Positions 29,042 through 39,315 of a stretch of DNA of 64,000 nt are shown here, piece by piece (the first letter of the stretch is position 1; each line of letters starts with the position of its first letter). This stretch comes from Bacteroidota bacterium (GTDB lineage Bacteria > Bacteroidota > Bacteroidia > Flavobacteriales > Flavobacteriaceae). Where the stretch lies: assembly GCA_024280635.1 (NCBI GenBank), contig JAJRPS010000003.1, positions 22,712-86,711 on the forward strand, read 5' to 3'. The notes beneath the pieces were generated by a model, which searched no databases, had not been told where the DNA came from, and saw only the letters and a program-made list of their open reading frames with translations. Position numbers and translations under genes: made by a program.

Positions 29042-31660
29042 TTACTTTTTCTTCTTTTTACCACCAAACAAGCCTCCTAAAACATCCGTTGCAGCATCTT
29101 TTATGGGGTCTATTGGATTAGTTTGAGTAGTATCTTTTGGAGCATTTTGATTACCACCCAAAACATTACCAAGAACATCATCTATCACATCACCTGCTGC
29201 ATTAGTTGCTTGTTGTTGGAGTTTCTTTTTTTGAATGGCTATTAATTGTGTGGTTAAATTTTTCATGGACTGCTTCATATCAGTCTTTATTTGTGGCTTT
29301 AACATATTACCCATTATGTTTGCTAATACAGGTACTTTTACATTCTTAATATCATCATCACTTAATTTTGACAATAAAGCACCTACATCATTACCAAAAT
29401 ATTTTGCAGGCACATTAAAGGTAGCTTTGTAATTTAGTGTTTGATCAAAACCATGAGCACCCGCTACTTCTATAGCAATGTCATCATATTGTATTTGAAA
29501 AGGTTTTAAAACTACAGTTCCATTTTTAAATGATAATGCCGTTTTAAAATCTTTTAAATCCAACTTACTAAAGTCTATAAAACTCAATTTAGAGTCCAGC
29601 GCACTTAGCACTTGTGATTGTTGTGTGTTTACTTTTTTAGTTAATACCTCTGCCAATGCATTACCCGCTAGCGTATTAGTATTGATTGAAAAATCATCGG
29701 CAATGGTACCTGATAATTTCATTGTTGTGTTTAATTTTCCTTGTAAAATTTTAGCAATTGGCGCCAAACTTTCTAACAACTCCATCCCTTTTAATGATTT
29801 TTCAATATCAAATTTATCGATTCCTAAATCTAAATTAAAAAGTGGTTTTTCATTTTTTGTACTTACCTCTCCATCAATATTCATAGTCCCTCCAAATAAA
29901 TTGGCAGTCATTTTTTGCAAACTTGCCGTTTGATCTTTAATCACCAAATCACCTTTTACATTTTGCAAGGTTAGGTTGTCATAAATTACCGTTTTTGCAT
30001 TGGCGGTAAATTTAGCATCTATAAAAGAAGGAATTTTTAAGGCTTCACCCGTTTCAGATTCTTTTTGTGTATTTTCTGTTTCAGTGGTATTATCTACCAT
30101 AAAATCACTTACTTTAAAGAGGTTAGATTGTACTTTAAAGTTTCCTTTTAATTTTTTATCGGAAAATAAAAATCCGAATAAATTATCAATAGTTCCTGTT
30201 CCGTTAATATCACTATCTCCCGTTTTTGCCTCAAAATGATTTAGCTGTACTTCTTTAGAGGTAAATGTTACGGTTGCTTTTTTAATATCAATAGGGTTTA
30301 CAATATCTTTTGATGCATACTGAAAGTCCGTAATGGTAAATTCTCCATTATTTTTCATTTGCTCAAAATTATTGGTGTCTAGGGCGTGTTGTGAAAAGGC
30401 AGTTTTCAAATTTGCTGTCAACACCCCTTTTAGCTCGTCATCCATTTGTACAGGATAAGCTTTGGACAAGTTTTCTAGATTTAAAACACCGTCTAATTTG
30501 GCGTTTACATATCGATTATCACTAAAGGCTTTGATTATTTTTCCTGAAGCATTAAAGACGTCTTGATCTACTTGTAAGCTCAATTTATCAATTTCCACAA
30601 AAGTATCATCAGCATTTCCTGTAGTATTTTTTAAAGAGGCTATTAAATTGATGTTTTTTACACCTTTTGGCAAATCTGGATATTTAAACGATGCATTTTT
30701 TGAAACAACATCTACTTCAAATTTAGGTATGGTAGTATCCGCTACCAATCCTTTTACAAAGCCACCAATAGTAAAACTACCCTTGGTTTGTACGCCATTT
30801 AAGTTTTGTGATTGCTTTGGCAATAGGGCTATGAAATTCTTAAAGTCAGATGTTGGCGTATTAAACTTAACATTTACATCCGTAGCCTCTTTAAGTATTT
30901 GTACATAACCATCAAATTTTAATTTTAAATCGTTTACTGATAATTCATTTTCCAAAAAGGTATATTTATTTTCTGTTTGGTTGATTTTTAAATCAGCATT
31001 TAAGGCTAGTTTATGATTGTCTAAATATGTGTTTTCGCCACTTTTATAAGTGATGTTTGAGGTGGTATTTGTTTTTAGTGTGGTAATGGCTTCAGATAAA
31101 TTTCCTGATCCATGATGATTAAAATCATTTAAAACCACTTTCAATTTAGAAGCTTCATCAACATACTTAACATCAAAATTAGTGAAGGCATATTCATTAA
31201 TCGCGAATGTAAAATTGTTGTTGGCAGTTGTTTTTTCGGTAGTCGTATTATTTGCGTCTGCTTTAGTAATATCAGCATTACTTACACCAGCTGTATTGGT
31301 AATTACATTTACCAATGCATCATTTACCACGAAACTATTGATTTTTATTTCTGATAAATCCTTTTTAAACAGTCCGTTTACAGGAAGCTCTAAAGCAATG
31401 GTATTTGCGTAAAACAAGGTATCACCTTTAAAGGGTTTAAAATTTACAATGCTTAAGTTTTCTATTTGTATGCTTGCTTTTGGGAAGCTACGTAATAAAC
31501 TGATGTCAACATCACTAAAATCAACCGTTGCATTAACGCGATTATTAATTTCTGTTTTTACTATTCCTGCAATTTTATCTTTAAACAAAAAAGGGATTGC
31601 AACCAACAAACCAAGTATGACTAATACTAGTAAACCAAGTATTTTAAATGCTTTTTTCAT
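29042..31660 (-). CDS. AsmA-like C-terminal domain protein
   Basis: A large (872-residue) envelope protein with one N-terminal transmembrane anchor (about residues 7-26), then a long beta-rich region of the AsmA/TamB type. The N-terminal signature includes NATVDFSDVDISLLRSFPKASIQIENLSI. Repeated beta segments such as FNGTGTIDNLFGFLF-like and SLQKMTANLFGGTMNIDGEV follow. Proteins of this class are thought to form bridges for phospholipid transport between membranes. The C-terminus is rich in Asn, Gln and Lys and ends in a polylysine tail. It is convergent with acs. Confidence 0.85.
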   Translation of the reverse strand: MKKAFKILGLLVLVILGLLVAIPFLFKDKIAGIVKTEINNRVNATVDFSDVDISLLRSFPKASIQIENLSIVNFKPFKGDTLFYANTIALELPVNGLFKKDLSEIKINSFVVNDALVNVITNTAGVSNADITKADANNTTTEKTTANNNFTFAINEYAFTNFDVKYVDEASKLKVVLNDFNHHGSGNLSEAITTLKTNTTSNITYKSGENTYLDNHKLALNADLKINQTENKYTFLENELSVNDLKLKFDGYVQILKEATDVNVKFNTPTSDFKNFIALLPKQSQNLNGVQTKGSFTIGGFVKGLVADTTIPKFEVDVVSKNASFKYPDLPKGVKNINLIASLKNTTGNADDTFVEIDKLSLQVDQDVFNASGKIIKAFSDNRYVNAKLDGVLNLENLSKAYPVQMDDELKGVLTANLKTAFSQHALDTNNFEQMKNNGEFTITDFQYASKDIVNPIDIKKATVTFTSKEVQLNHFEAKTGDSDINGTGTIDNLFGFLFSDKKLKGNFKVQSNLFKVSDFMVDNTTETENTQKESETGEALKIPSFIDAKFTANAKTVIYDNLTLQNVKGDLVIKDQTASLQKMTANLFGGTMNIDGEVSTKNEKPLFNLDLGIDKFDIEKSLKGMELLESLAPIAKILQGKLNTTMKLSGTIADDFSINTNTLAGNALAEVLTKKVNTQQSQVLSALDSKLSFIDFSKLDLKDFKTALSFKNGTVVLKPFQIQYDDIAIEVAGAHGFDQTLNYKATFNVPAKYFGNDVGALLSKLSDDDIKNVKVPVLANIMGNMLKPQIKTDMKQSMKNLTTQLIAIQKKKLQQQATNAAGDVIDDVLGNVLGGNQNAPKDTTQTNPIDPIKDAATDVLGGLFGGKKKKK

Positions 31661-31726
31661 CTTAACTTCTTTTAATATTCACAAAAGTACGGTAAAATTT
31701 AATGATGTATTGTTAAGGTGTTGGTA

Positions 31727-31774
31727 AAAAAAGTAATCCCACAATTTCGCCTGTAATTGTGGGATTACTTTTTT
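31727..31774 (-). terminator. 20-bp hairpin terminator after sppA
   Basis: Arms 31727-31746 and 31755-31774 are perfectly complementary over 20 bp with an 8-nt loop (TCGCCTGT), ending in T runs on both strands. It is downstream of sppA on the minus strand. Confidence 0.8.
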
Positions 31775-31779
31775 GTTAA

Positions 31780-31812
31780 AGACCTCGCAGGTTTTAGAAA
31801 CCTATGAGGTCT
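31780..31812. repeat. Small palindromic intergenic element (AGACCTC/GAGGTCT)
   Basis: Outer stem AGACCTC/GAGGTCT (7 bp), a 2-nt mismatch, inner stem AGGTTT/AAACCT (6 bp) and a 3-nt loop. Elements of this appearance recur between genes in flavobacterial genomes, from memory; only one copy is in this window. It sits between sppA and its 20-bp terminator hairpin. Confidence 0.5.
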
Positions 31813-31841
31813 AAATATTTTTAAGCTACAATAACTATTTG

Positions 31842-33617
31842 TTACTTAATATCCAACTCATAAGGCAGCATCATTTGCGCACCTTCTAATTTTGCTATGT
31901 TTTTCATTTTGGTGTAAATTCGATAATTATAATCCCCTAATTCGGTTTTTATCATGTCTTCTTTAGATTGTATCAATCCAAATTGTTCAAACATTTTATC
32001 AAAATCTTTATCGTAAATTGGTAATTGTTTGATTTTATAAGTGTCTAATTCTGCTGCTTCTGCTGCACGTTGTAATGCTACATCTAAACCACCTAATTCA
32101 TCTACTAATCCATTTTTTAAAGCATCTACTCCTGTCCAAACCCTACCTTGAGCTATTTCATTTACAGCATCTCTAGTCATTCCTCTACCGTCGGCAACGC
32201 GTTTTAAAAATAGTTCATAAATATCAACAACTCCTTCTTCTACAATATTGTATGTTTCTTGTGATAATGGCTCAAAAGGACTGTACAAAATAGAATGCTT
32301 GTTGGTTTGCACCTGTTCGGCATTGACACCAATATTATTCATAAACTCATGAAAATTTGGCAAGGTTCCGAACACACCAATACTACCCGTAATTGTTGTT
32401 GGTTCTGCTATAATTTTAGTGGCATTTGCAGCAATATAATACCCGCCAGAAGCTGCTAAATTACCCATAGATACAATTACTGGTTTTACTTTTTTAGTAC
32501 GTTCTATTTCTCTCCAAATCAACTCACTTGCCAATGCACTACCTCCTGGAGAGTTTACACGCAATACAATTGCTTTAATTTTATCATCTTCACGAGCAGT
32601 TTTTAAGGCTTTATTGATTACTCCTTGACCAATTTGTTTTTCATCTCCTTCTCCGTAAATAATTTGACCTTGCGCATAAATTACTGCAATACGATCTTTA
32701 ATTTTCATGTTTTTAACGCGAATTTTACCTGCTACTAGTTTAGCGTATTTGTATATTTCTATACTTTCCAAATCTTCATCTTCTGCAACATCCATACGGT
32801 TTTTAATATCGGCAATAAACTCATCTACATAACCTACTTTATCAATTAATTTAGTAGCCAATGCTTTTGTTGGGTTACGGGTTAATAAACCATCTGCAAT
32901 TGTATCTAGTTGTGCTACACTTACACCTCTACTTGCACTAATTTCATTTTTAATTTCACTCCAAATAGAATTTAAAAATACGGTTACTTGCTGACGGTTG
33001 GCTTCGCTCATGTGTTGATTTAAAAAAGGCTCTACCGCACTTTTGTATTTTCCATGACGTACAACTTCCATCTTTAAACCGTACTTTTCTTGAAAATCTT
33101 TAAAGAATAACATATCAGTACCCAAACCTTTAAAATCTAAAGTACCTGCTGGATTTAAATAAATAGCATCGGCAACTGAGTTTAAATAGTAATCCTTTTG
33201 CGAAATCACATCACCATAAGCTAATATAAATTTACCTGATTCTTTAAATTTTAATAAGGCATCACGCAATGCTTTAATTTGTGCTGTGCCCGCTTGTGTA
33301 AAATTATTTTCAATTTTTATTCCTTTGATTCTATCATCAGTAGCAGCATATTCAATAGCTTTAATAATATCAAACAAGCCGTTATATTTTTTACTCTTAC
33401 TAAACAACTCATCCAACTCACCATAATCAAAATCACCCGCGTAATCAGGAATTGGCTTATCTAACTTTAATGTTAAAACACTATTGTCTTCTACCGTTAC
33501 TTTATCTTTATCATCACCACTAAAAGCAGCTGCTATCCCTATTATCAAAAATAGAAATAGCCCTAAAAAAACCATAATTCCGACAACTGTTGATAATACT
33601 CTTTTTAAAAAATTCAT
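31842..33617 (-). CDS. sppA: Signal peptide peptidase SppA, 67-kDa type
   Basis: Membrane-anchored serine protease that degrades cleaved signal peptides. The 591-residue protein has an N-terminal anchor (about residues 7-31) and two tandem S49 domains, as in E. coli SppA. The catalytic lysine is Lys192 in GKYKSAVEPF and the catalytic serine is Ser390 in NLAASGGYYIA, the Lys/Ser dyad split over the two halves. The conserved LRVNSPGGSALASE is at about 352-365. It is divergent from folK with a 97-bp shared upstream region. Confidence 0.94.
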   Translation of the reverse strand: MNFLKRVLSTVVGIMVFLGLFLFLIIGIAAAFSGDDKDKVTVEDNSVLTLKLDKPIPDYAGDFDYGELDELFSKSKKYNGLFDIIKAIEYAATDDRIKGIKIENNFTQAGTAQIKALRDALLKFKESGKFILAYGDVISQKDYYLNSVADAIYLNPAGTLDFKGLGTDMLFFKDFQEKYGLKMEVVRHGKYKSAVEPFLNQHMSEANRQQVTVFLNSIWSEIKNEISASRGVSVAQLDTIADGLLTRNPTKALATKLIDKVGYVDEFIADIKNRMDVAEDEDLESIEIYKYAKLVAGKIRVKNMKIKDRIAVIYAQGQIIYGEGDEKQIGQGVINKALKTAREDDKIKAIVLRVNSPGGSALASELIWREIERTKKVKPVIVSMGNLAASGGYYIAANATKIIAEPTTITGSIGVFGTLPNFHEFMNNIGVNAEQVQTNKHSILYSPFEPLSQETYNIVEEGVVDIYELFLKRVADGRGMTRDAVNEIAQGRVWTGVDALKNGLVDELGGLDVALQRAAEAAELDTYKIKQLPIYDKDFDKMFEQFGLIQSKEDMIKTELGDYNYRIYTKMKNIAKLEGAQMMLPYELDIK

Positions 33618-33714
33618 TGTTTATAAGTTTATAATCCCTTTTAAGGGTGTTAACATTAAAAATTATGTAGTTTTGTGAACCACAATTTATATTAAAACAT
33701 AAGTCTACACATTT

Positions 33715-34842
33715 TTGAATTCGTTACAAAAAATATATATTTCTTTAGGAAGCAATCAAGGCAATCGCTTTGAAAACCTACAAATGGCTATTAATAAAAT
33801 ATATCAAACCATTGGTAATGTACATGCTATTTCTAAAGTTTACGAAACCGATGCTTGGGGTTTTAAAAGTGCTGATTTTTTAAATTGTTGTATTGAAATT
33901 TCTTCGGACAGGTGTCCAAACACACTTTTAACAGCTTTACAAGAAATTGAAAATACACTTGGCAGGAAACAGAAACAAGGAAACAACTACGAAGCACGCC
34001 CGATAGATTTGGATATTTTATTTTATGGAAATGATATTATTGAAGAAGAAAAATTGCAAATACCACATTTAGAACTTGCCAATAGAAAATTTGTATTGCA
34101 ACCGCTTGCTGATATTGCTCCAAATTTTAAACATCAAAAATTCACTAAAACAATTGCCGAATTACTACTAGATTGTACGGATACTGGAAAGATAACTACA
34201 ACTAAAAATGTTTTAAATAATCCGTTTGATATTCATCGGTTTTCTAAATTGAACCTCGTAACTATTGAAGGAAATATTGGAAGTGGAAAAACATCATTAG
34301 CCACAAAAATATCAGAAGATTTTAATGCCAAACTGATTCTAGAACGTTTTGCTGACAATGCTTTTTTACCTAAATTTTACGAAGATCAAACCCGTTTTGC
34401 TTTTCCGTTAGAAATGAGTTTTTTAGCCGATAGATACAAGCAACTCTCTGATGATATTGCGCAATATGATTTGTTTACCGAATTTGTAGTGGCAGATTAT
34501 CACATTTCAAAATCACTAACGTTTGCAAAAGTAACCTTACCCGAAGATGAATTTGATTTGTATCGCCGTTTTTTTAACGTGATTTATAAAGACATGCAAC
34601 AACCAGATTTGTATGTGTATTTATACCAAAACACTGAGCGTTTACTCCAAAACATTGAAAAAAGAGGTAGAGATTATGAACAAAACATACAGCCTGATTA
34701 TTTAGAAAATATTAATAAAGGGTATGTTGAATTTATGAAAAGTCAACCCAACCTAAAGGTAAAAGTTATTGACGTTTCGGAACTTGATTTTGTAAAAAAT
34801 AGAAAAGATTACTTGCATATTTTGGATTTGATCGTGGGATAA
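33715..34842 (+). CDS. folK: Fusion of 6-hydroxymethyl-7,8-dihydropterin pyrophosphokinase and deoxynucleoside kinase
   Basis: Two enzymes in one 375-residue chain. Residues 1-155 are HPPK of folate synthesis, with YISLGSNQGNRFENL at the start and ARPIDLDILFYG near 100. Residues about 180-375 are a deoxynucleoside kinase of the dCK/dGK family, with P-loop EGNIGSGKTSLA (about 184-195) and ERFADNAFLPKFYED. Such fusions are known in Bacteroidota. The start codon is TTG at 33715: a stop lies five codons upstream in frame, and the next ATG would remove the HPPK substrate strand. A -7 box TAGTTTTG is at 33668-33675. Confidence 0.92.
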   Translation: MNSLQKIYISLGSNQGNRFENLQMAINKIYQTIGNVHAISKVYETDAWGFKSADFLNCCIEISSDRCPNTLLTALQEIENTLGRKQKQGNNYEARPIDLDILFYGNDIIEEEKLQIPHLELANRKFVLQPLADIAPNFKHQKFTKTIAELLLDCTDTGKITTTKNVLNNPFDIHRFSKLNLVTIEGNIGSGKTSLATKISEDFNAKLILERFADNAFLPKFYEDQTRFAFPLEMSFLADRYKQLSDDIAQYDLFTEFVVADYHISKSLTFAKVTLPEDEFDLYRRFFNVIYKDMQQPDLYVYLYQNTERLLQNIEKRGRDYEQNIQPDYLENINKGYVEFMKSQPNLKVKVIDVSELDFVKNRKDYLHILDLIVG

Positions 34843-34900
34843 CTTTGCTATTTCCACAGCAAGAGATATAAGTAACTTAAAAAAGATTACTGTAAAATGA

Positions 34901-35446
34901 CTACTTTATCACTTTATTAAACAAATCCCACAAAACAATACCACAAGTAACAGATATATTTAAGGAGTGTTTGGTTCCAAATTGAGGGATTTCAATACAA
35001 CTATCAGACGCACTAACCACATCTTGCTGAACGCCTTTTACCTCATTACCCATTATAATGGCAATTTTAGCATCTTGTTTTGGTGTGAAATCCTGTAGCA
35101 TTATTGAATTTTCTGCTTGTTCTATACTGGCTATTTGTACGCCATTTGCTTTTAGTTTTTCAATAACCGCTAATGTATTTTCTGCGTATTCCCACTCTAC
35201 TGTATCCGTAGCTCCCAAAGCGGTACGCTGTATGTCTTTATTGGGTGGTATAGCGGTAATACCACACAAATATATTTTTTCAATTAAAAATGCATCACTT
35301 GTACGAAAAACAGAACCCACATTGTTACTACTGCGGATGTTGTCTAAAATAACAATAATAGGGGTTTTAGGAGCCGTTTTAAACTCTTCAATAGTTTTAC
35401 GATTTAACTCCTTATTTTTTAATTTTCGTAATGCTGCGGTTTGCAT
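34901..35446 (-). CDS. TrmH/SpoU-family RNA methyltransferase
   Basis: SAM-dependent ribose 2'-O-methyltransferase of 181 residues with the SPOUT knot. The three SpoU motifs are seen: NIRSSNNVGSVFRTSDAF (motif 1), IIMGNEVKGVQQDVV (motif 2) and IPQFGTKHSLNISVTCGIVL (motif 3). There is no N-terminal substrate-binding domain, so the exact RNA target (tRNA or rRNA) is not given by sequence. It is monocistronic, convergent with the folK fusion gene, and followed upstream by a long gene-free stretch. Confidence 0.88.
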   Translation of the reverse strand: MQTAALRKLKNKELNRKTIEEFKTAPKTPIIVILDNIRSSNNVGSVFRTSDAFLIEKIYLCGITAIPPNKDIQRTALGATDTVEWEYAENTLAVIEKLKANGVQIASIEQAENSIMLQDFTPKQDAKIAIIMGNEVKGVQQDVVSASDSCIEIPQFGTKHSLNISVTCGIVLWDLFNKVIK

Positions 35447-35615
35447 AGTAGTTTGTTTTGCGCAAAAATAATGTTTTTGGTTTGATTCTTTGTTATTTGA
35501 TGAAAGATAAAAAAACCATCTTATTAAAATGTACTTACGTACTCACTGTGATGTGATTTCTCACTCCGTATCGAAATGACAAAAAAAATTGACTTTCTGT
35601 TCAAAAAATGTTACC

Positions 35616-35676
35616 TTCGCTTAACTCCGAATATAAATCATTGAAACGGATTCATATTCTTAATAAGTTAAGCGAA
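35616..35676. ncRNA. Large imperfect hairpin, possible structured RNA
   Basis: The outer arms TTCGCTTAACT (35616-35626) and AGTTAAGCGAA (35666-35676) pair over 11 bp. After an internal loop, GAATAT (35629-35634) pairs with ATATTC (35654-35659). Then, past one mismatch, AATC pairs with GATT around a 9-nt apical loop. No T tract follows closely, so it is not an ordinary terminator. Function and strand are unknown. Confidence 0.35.
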
Positions 35677-35750
35677 AATATTTTTTATATTCCTGAATTC
35701 AAGAACTTAACATTTCGTTTTACTCCAAATATTTTTTCTTTTTCTTTTGC

Positions 35751-35845
35751 GTTAGCGATTAAACGGCGTATTTGAACTCCTAAAAATGGTGGCGTTTATG
35801 CCATTTTTAGAGTGAGTAATGAAAGCGCGACCCCAAGGGAACGCC
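35751..35845. ncRNA. Hairpin block of unknown function, candidate small RNA or repeat
   Basis: A perfect 10-bp stem CTAAAAATGG/CCATTTTTAG (35780-35789 and 35801-35810) encloses an 11-nt loop. Outside it ACTC (35776-35779) can pair with GAGT (35814-35817). The flanks (GTTAGCGATTAAACGG, GAAAGCGCGACCCC) have higher GC than the surrounding gap. I could not assign it to a known RNA family without a covariance search. Confidence 0.35.
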
Positions 35846-35863
35846 CAAAACAATATCCTATAT

Positions 35864-35901
35864 AAAAAAAGAGCTTACCGTTAGCCGATAAGCTCTTTTA
35901 T
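35864..35901 (-). terminator. groL terminator
   Basis: Stem AAAGAGCTTA/TAAGCTCTTT (10 bp) with an 11-nt loop, flanked by A and T runs that give a T tail on the minus strand, 36 nt after the groL stop. Confidence 0.88.
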
Positions 35902-35936
35902 ATATTTCAATCTAGATTAAGATGTTATCCTTAAGA

Positions 35937-37577
<1,641 letters not shown>

Positions 37578-37669
37578 TTACGCTTCCGTAAAAACGAAAG
37601 TCTTATGAATTATACTTTTAATTTATTCTGTAATTTTTATTACTCCCTCCTTTTGGGTGGGATGGGAAT

Positions 37670-37945
37670 TTAGATTATTGCCAACACGTCACTTTCGCGC
37701 ATAATTAAATAGTCTTGACCCTCTAATTTCAAATCGGCACCTGCATATTTACCGTACAAAACAATGTCTCCTACTTTTACTGTCATAGGCTCATCTTTTG
37801 TTCCCTTACCTACTGCTACTATTGTTCCTTTTTGTGGTTTCTCTTTTGCCGTATCTGGAATAATAATACCAGATGCTGTTGTAGTTTCTGCTGCTGCTGG
37901 AGCAATTACTACTCTATCTGCTAATGGTTTTATTTGTAATGCCAT
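37670..37945 (-). CDS. groS: Co-chaperonin GroES
   Basis: The 91-residue lid subunit of the GroEL machine. The start [14 protein letters not shown], the mobile loop ([20 protein letters not shown], residues 17-36) and the region [21 protein letters not shown] are all intact. It precedes groL on the same strand. The leader contains a perfect tandem 15-bp repeat. No CIRCE inverted repeat is visible, so control is probably not by HrcA. Confidence 0.97.
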   Translation of the reverse strand: MALQIKPLADRVVIAPAAAETTTASGIIIPDTAKEKPQKGTIVAVGKGTKDEPMTVKVGDIVLYGKYAGADLKLEGQDYLIMRESDVLAII

Positions 37946-37986
37946 TTTTATATAATTTAAAATTAATTAATTGTTTTTATTTACTT

Positions 37987-38016
37987 TTAGTTATTTCAGA
38001 ATTAGTTATTTCAGAA
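37987..38016 (-). promoter_or_regulatory. Tandem 15-bp direct repeat upstream of groES
   Basis: Two exact adjacent copies of TTAGTTATTTCAGAA (plus-strand reading) at 37987-38001 and 38002-38016, 42-71 bp before the groES start. A minus-strand -7 box TAAATTTG lies at 38042-38049 with TTG at 38066-38068 (spacer 16), which would place the repeat in the leader just after the transcription start. Confidence 0.5.
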
Positions 38017-38057
38017 ATTATACCATTTTTTGAACTGCTGACAAATTTACATAAAAC

Positions 38058-38088
38058 AAAAATGCCAACTGTATAAGTTGGCATTTTT
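38058..38088 (-). terminator. secG terminator
   Basis: Perfect 13-bp stem, AAAAATGCCAACT/AGTTGGCATTTTT, with a 5-nt loop and T runs on both strands. It closes the miaB-to-secG operon before groES. Confidence 0.88.
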
Positions 38089-38153
38089 AAATTGTGGGAC
38101 GATAAAAGCCCAAATACTTATTTATCGATGTAAACACCGTAAAACGTATTGTT

Positions 38154-38492
38154 TTATTTATTATCTCCTGTTGTTGGTTCTGGTGTTTCTGGTGTTGTAG
38201 AAATTGGTGCTTCAATATTTTGATCATTTGCTCCTTCTAACGCCTTAGAAGTTGCTCCACTATTACCAAAAATAGTAACGTTAGATAATAATATTAAAAC
38301 AACCATTAAGATTGCTAACCACCATGTACTTTTATCTAAAAAATCAGTAGTTTTTTGAACACCTCCAATTTGCGCTCCAGATCCACCACCAAATGTAGAT
38401 GCCAAACCGCCACCTTTTGGCTCTTGTACCATTACTACTATTATTAGTAAAACGGCAATAATCATTATTAGTACTAAAAAGATATTAAACAT
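38154..38492 (-). CDS. secG: Preprotein translocase subunit SecG
   Basis: Small inner-membrane component of the SecYEG channel, 112 residues. It has two transmembrane helices (about residues 2-22 and 56-75) separated by the conserved loop VQEPKGGGLASTFGGGSGAQIGGVQKTTDFLDK. The C-terminal tail is Pro/Thr-rich and acidic, a variable extension also seen in other flavobacterial homologues. It is last in the run miaB, sigma-54 activator, lptE, TPR protein, secG and is followed by a terminator. Confidence 0.93.
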   Translation of the reverse strand: MFNIFLVLIMIIAVLLIIVVMVQEPKGGGLASTFGGGSGAQIGGVQKTTDFLDKSTWWLAILMVVLILLSNVTIFGNSGATSKALEGANDQNIEAPISTTPETPEPTTGDNK

Positions 38493-38517
38493 GTTGTGTT
38501 ATTTTATTATGTGTTAT

Positions 38518-39312
38518 TTATTTTTCTAATTTTTCTATATCCGAAATTCGGATTGCAAAGTAACTACTTTTTTCTGGATATTTCAAACTTAAAATACGAT
38601 AAGCTTGTTTTGCCTGTTTATAGTTCTTTTGTGCTAAATATACTTTTGCTAATGTTTCTGTCATTAACTCCTCCGAAGAGAAACTATTTTGTGATGCTAA
38701 ATTTTTAAGTGACACCGTAGTTTTAATCGGTTTTATCTTAGGTTTATTAGCTATAAACTGATCTATACGATCAAATTTTGTTGGTTTTTTAGCTGTAATT
38801 TCTTTTTCTGAAACCAACCTATCAATCGGCTTTATTTTTGATAATTTTAACCACTCTTGAAACGAATGGGTTTCACTTTTATTAAATTCTAACGGCGCAT
38901 CAATTTCTAAAATATCTGTCTCTTTTTTGGATTCAAATAAATTTGGATGGGTAACTTTATCATCATAATCAGCGGTTTCTGATGTAAAAACGATAATTTC
39001 TTCTGCATCTATTACGTCAAAAGCTCTTATTTGCTCTTGTAATTGTTGTTGTTTTTGTGAAATGATTTGCTGATGAAAAACATCCGAAGTGATGTAATCA
39101 AACAAAATACTTCTATCCGTTGTATGTGCTGATGTTTGCTTGAGCTCTTGGTTATATTGGTAACTGTCTTCGTTTTTTAATCCTTTTAAATACAAAGCTC
39201 TTGCCGATTGGAAATACGGGAATGCATCCAATATTTCTTTTAATGCTAGTGTTTGTGAAGCATTAATATATTGTGGTTGTTGCAATATGTTAGCAAATTC
39301 TATTTTATTCAT
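38518..39312 (-). CDS. Tetratricopeptide-repeat protein of unknown function
   Basis: A 264-residue protein with no signal peptide. The N-terminal part has helix pairs (NASQTLALKEILDAFPYFQSARALYLKGLKNE) and the C-terminal end has one clear TPR-like pair (TETLAKVYLAQKNYKQAKQAYRILSLKYPEKSSYFAIRISDIEKL). The middle is charged and probably flexible. I start at the ATG at 39312; a GTG one codon upstream is possible. The start is 3 nt after the lptE stop, so translation is probably coupled. Position between lptE and secG suggests an envelope or secretion link, but this is inference. Confidence 0.7.
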   Translation of the reverse strand: MNKIEFANILQQPQYINASQTLALKEILDAFPYFQSARALYLKGLKNEDSYQYNQELKQTSAHTTDRSILFDYITSDVFHQQIISQKQQQLQEQIRAFDVIDAEEIIVFTSETADYDDKVTHPNLFESKKETDILEIDAPLEFNKSETHSFQEWLKLSKIKPIDRLVSEKEITAKKPTKFDRIDQFIANKPKIKPIKTTVSLKNLASQNSFSSEELMTETLAKVYLAQKNYKQAKQAYRILSLKYPEKSSYFAIRISDIEKLEK

Positions 39313-39315
39313 CAC

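Larger units (their letters stand above)
35447..35936. other. 490-bp gene-free stretch with two structured elements
   Basis: No ORF with coding character is present on either strand. The stretch holds a large imperfect hairpin (35616-35676), a compact 10-bp hairpin (35780-35810) in a conserved-looking GC-richer block (about 35750-35850), and the groL terminator at the right end. It may encode a small RNA or be a decayed element. Confidence 0.6.
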
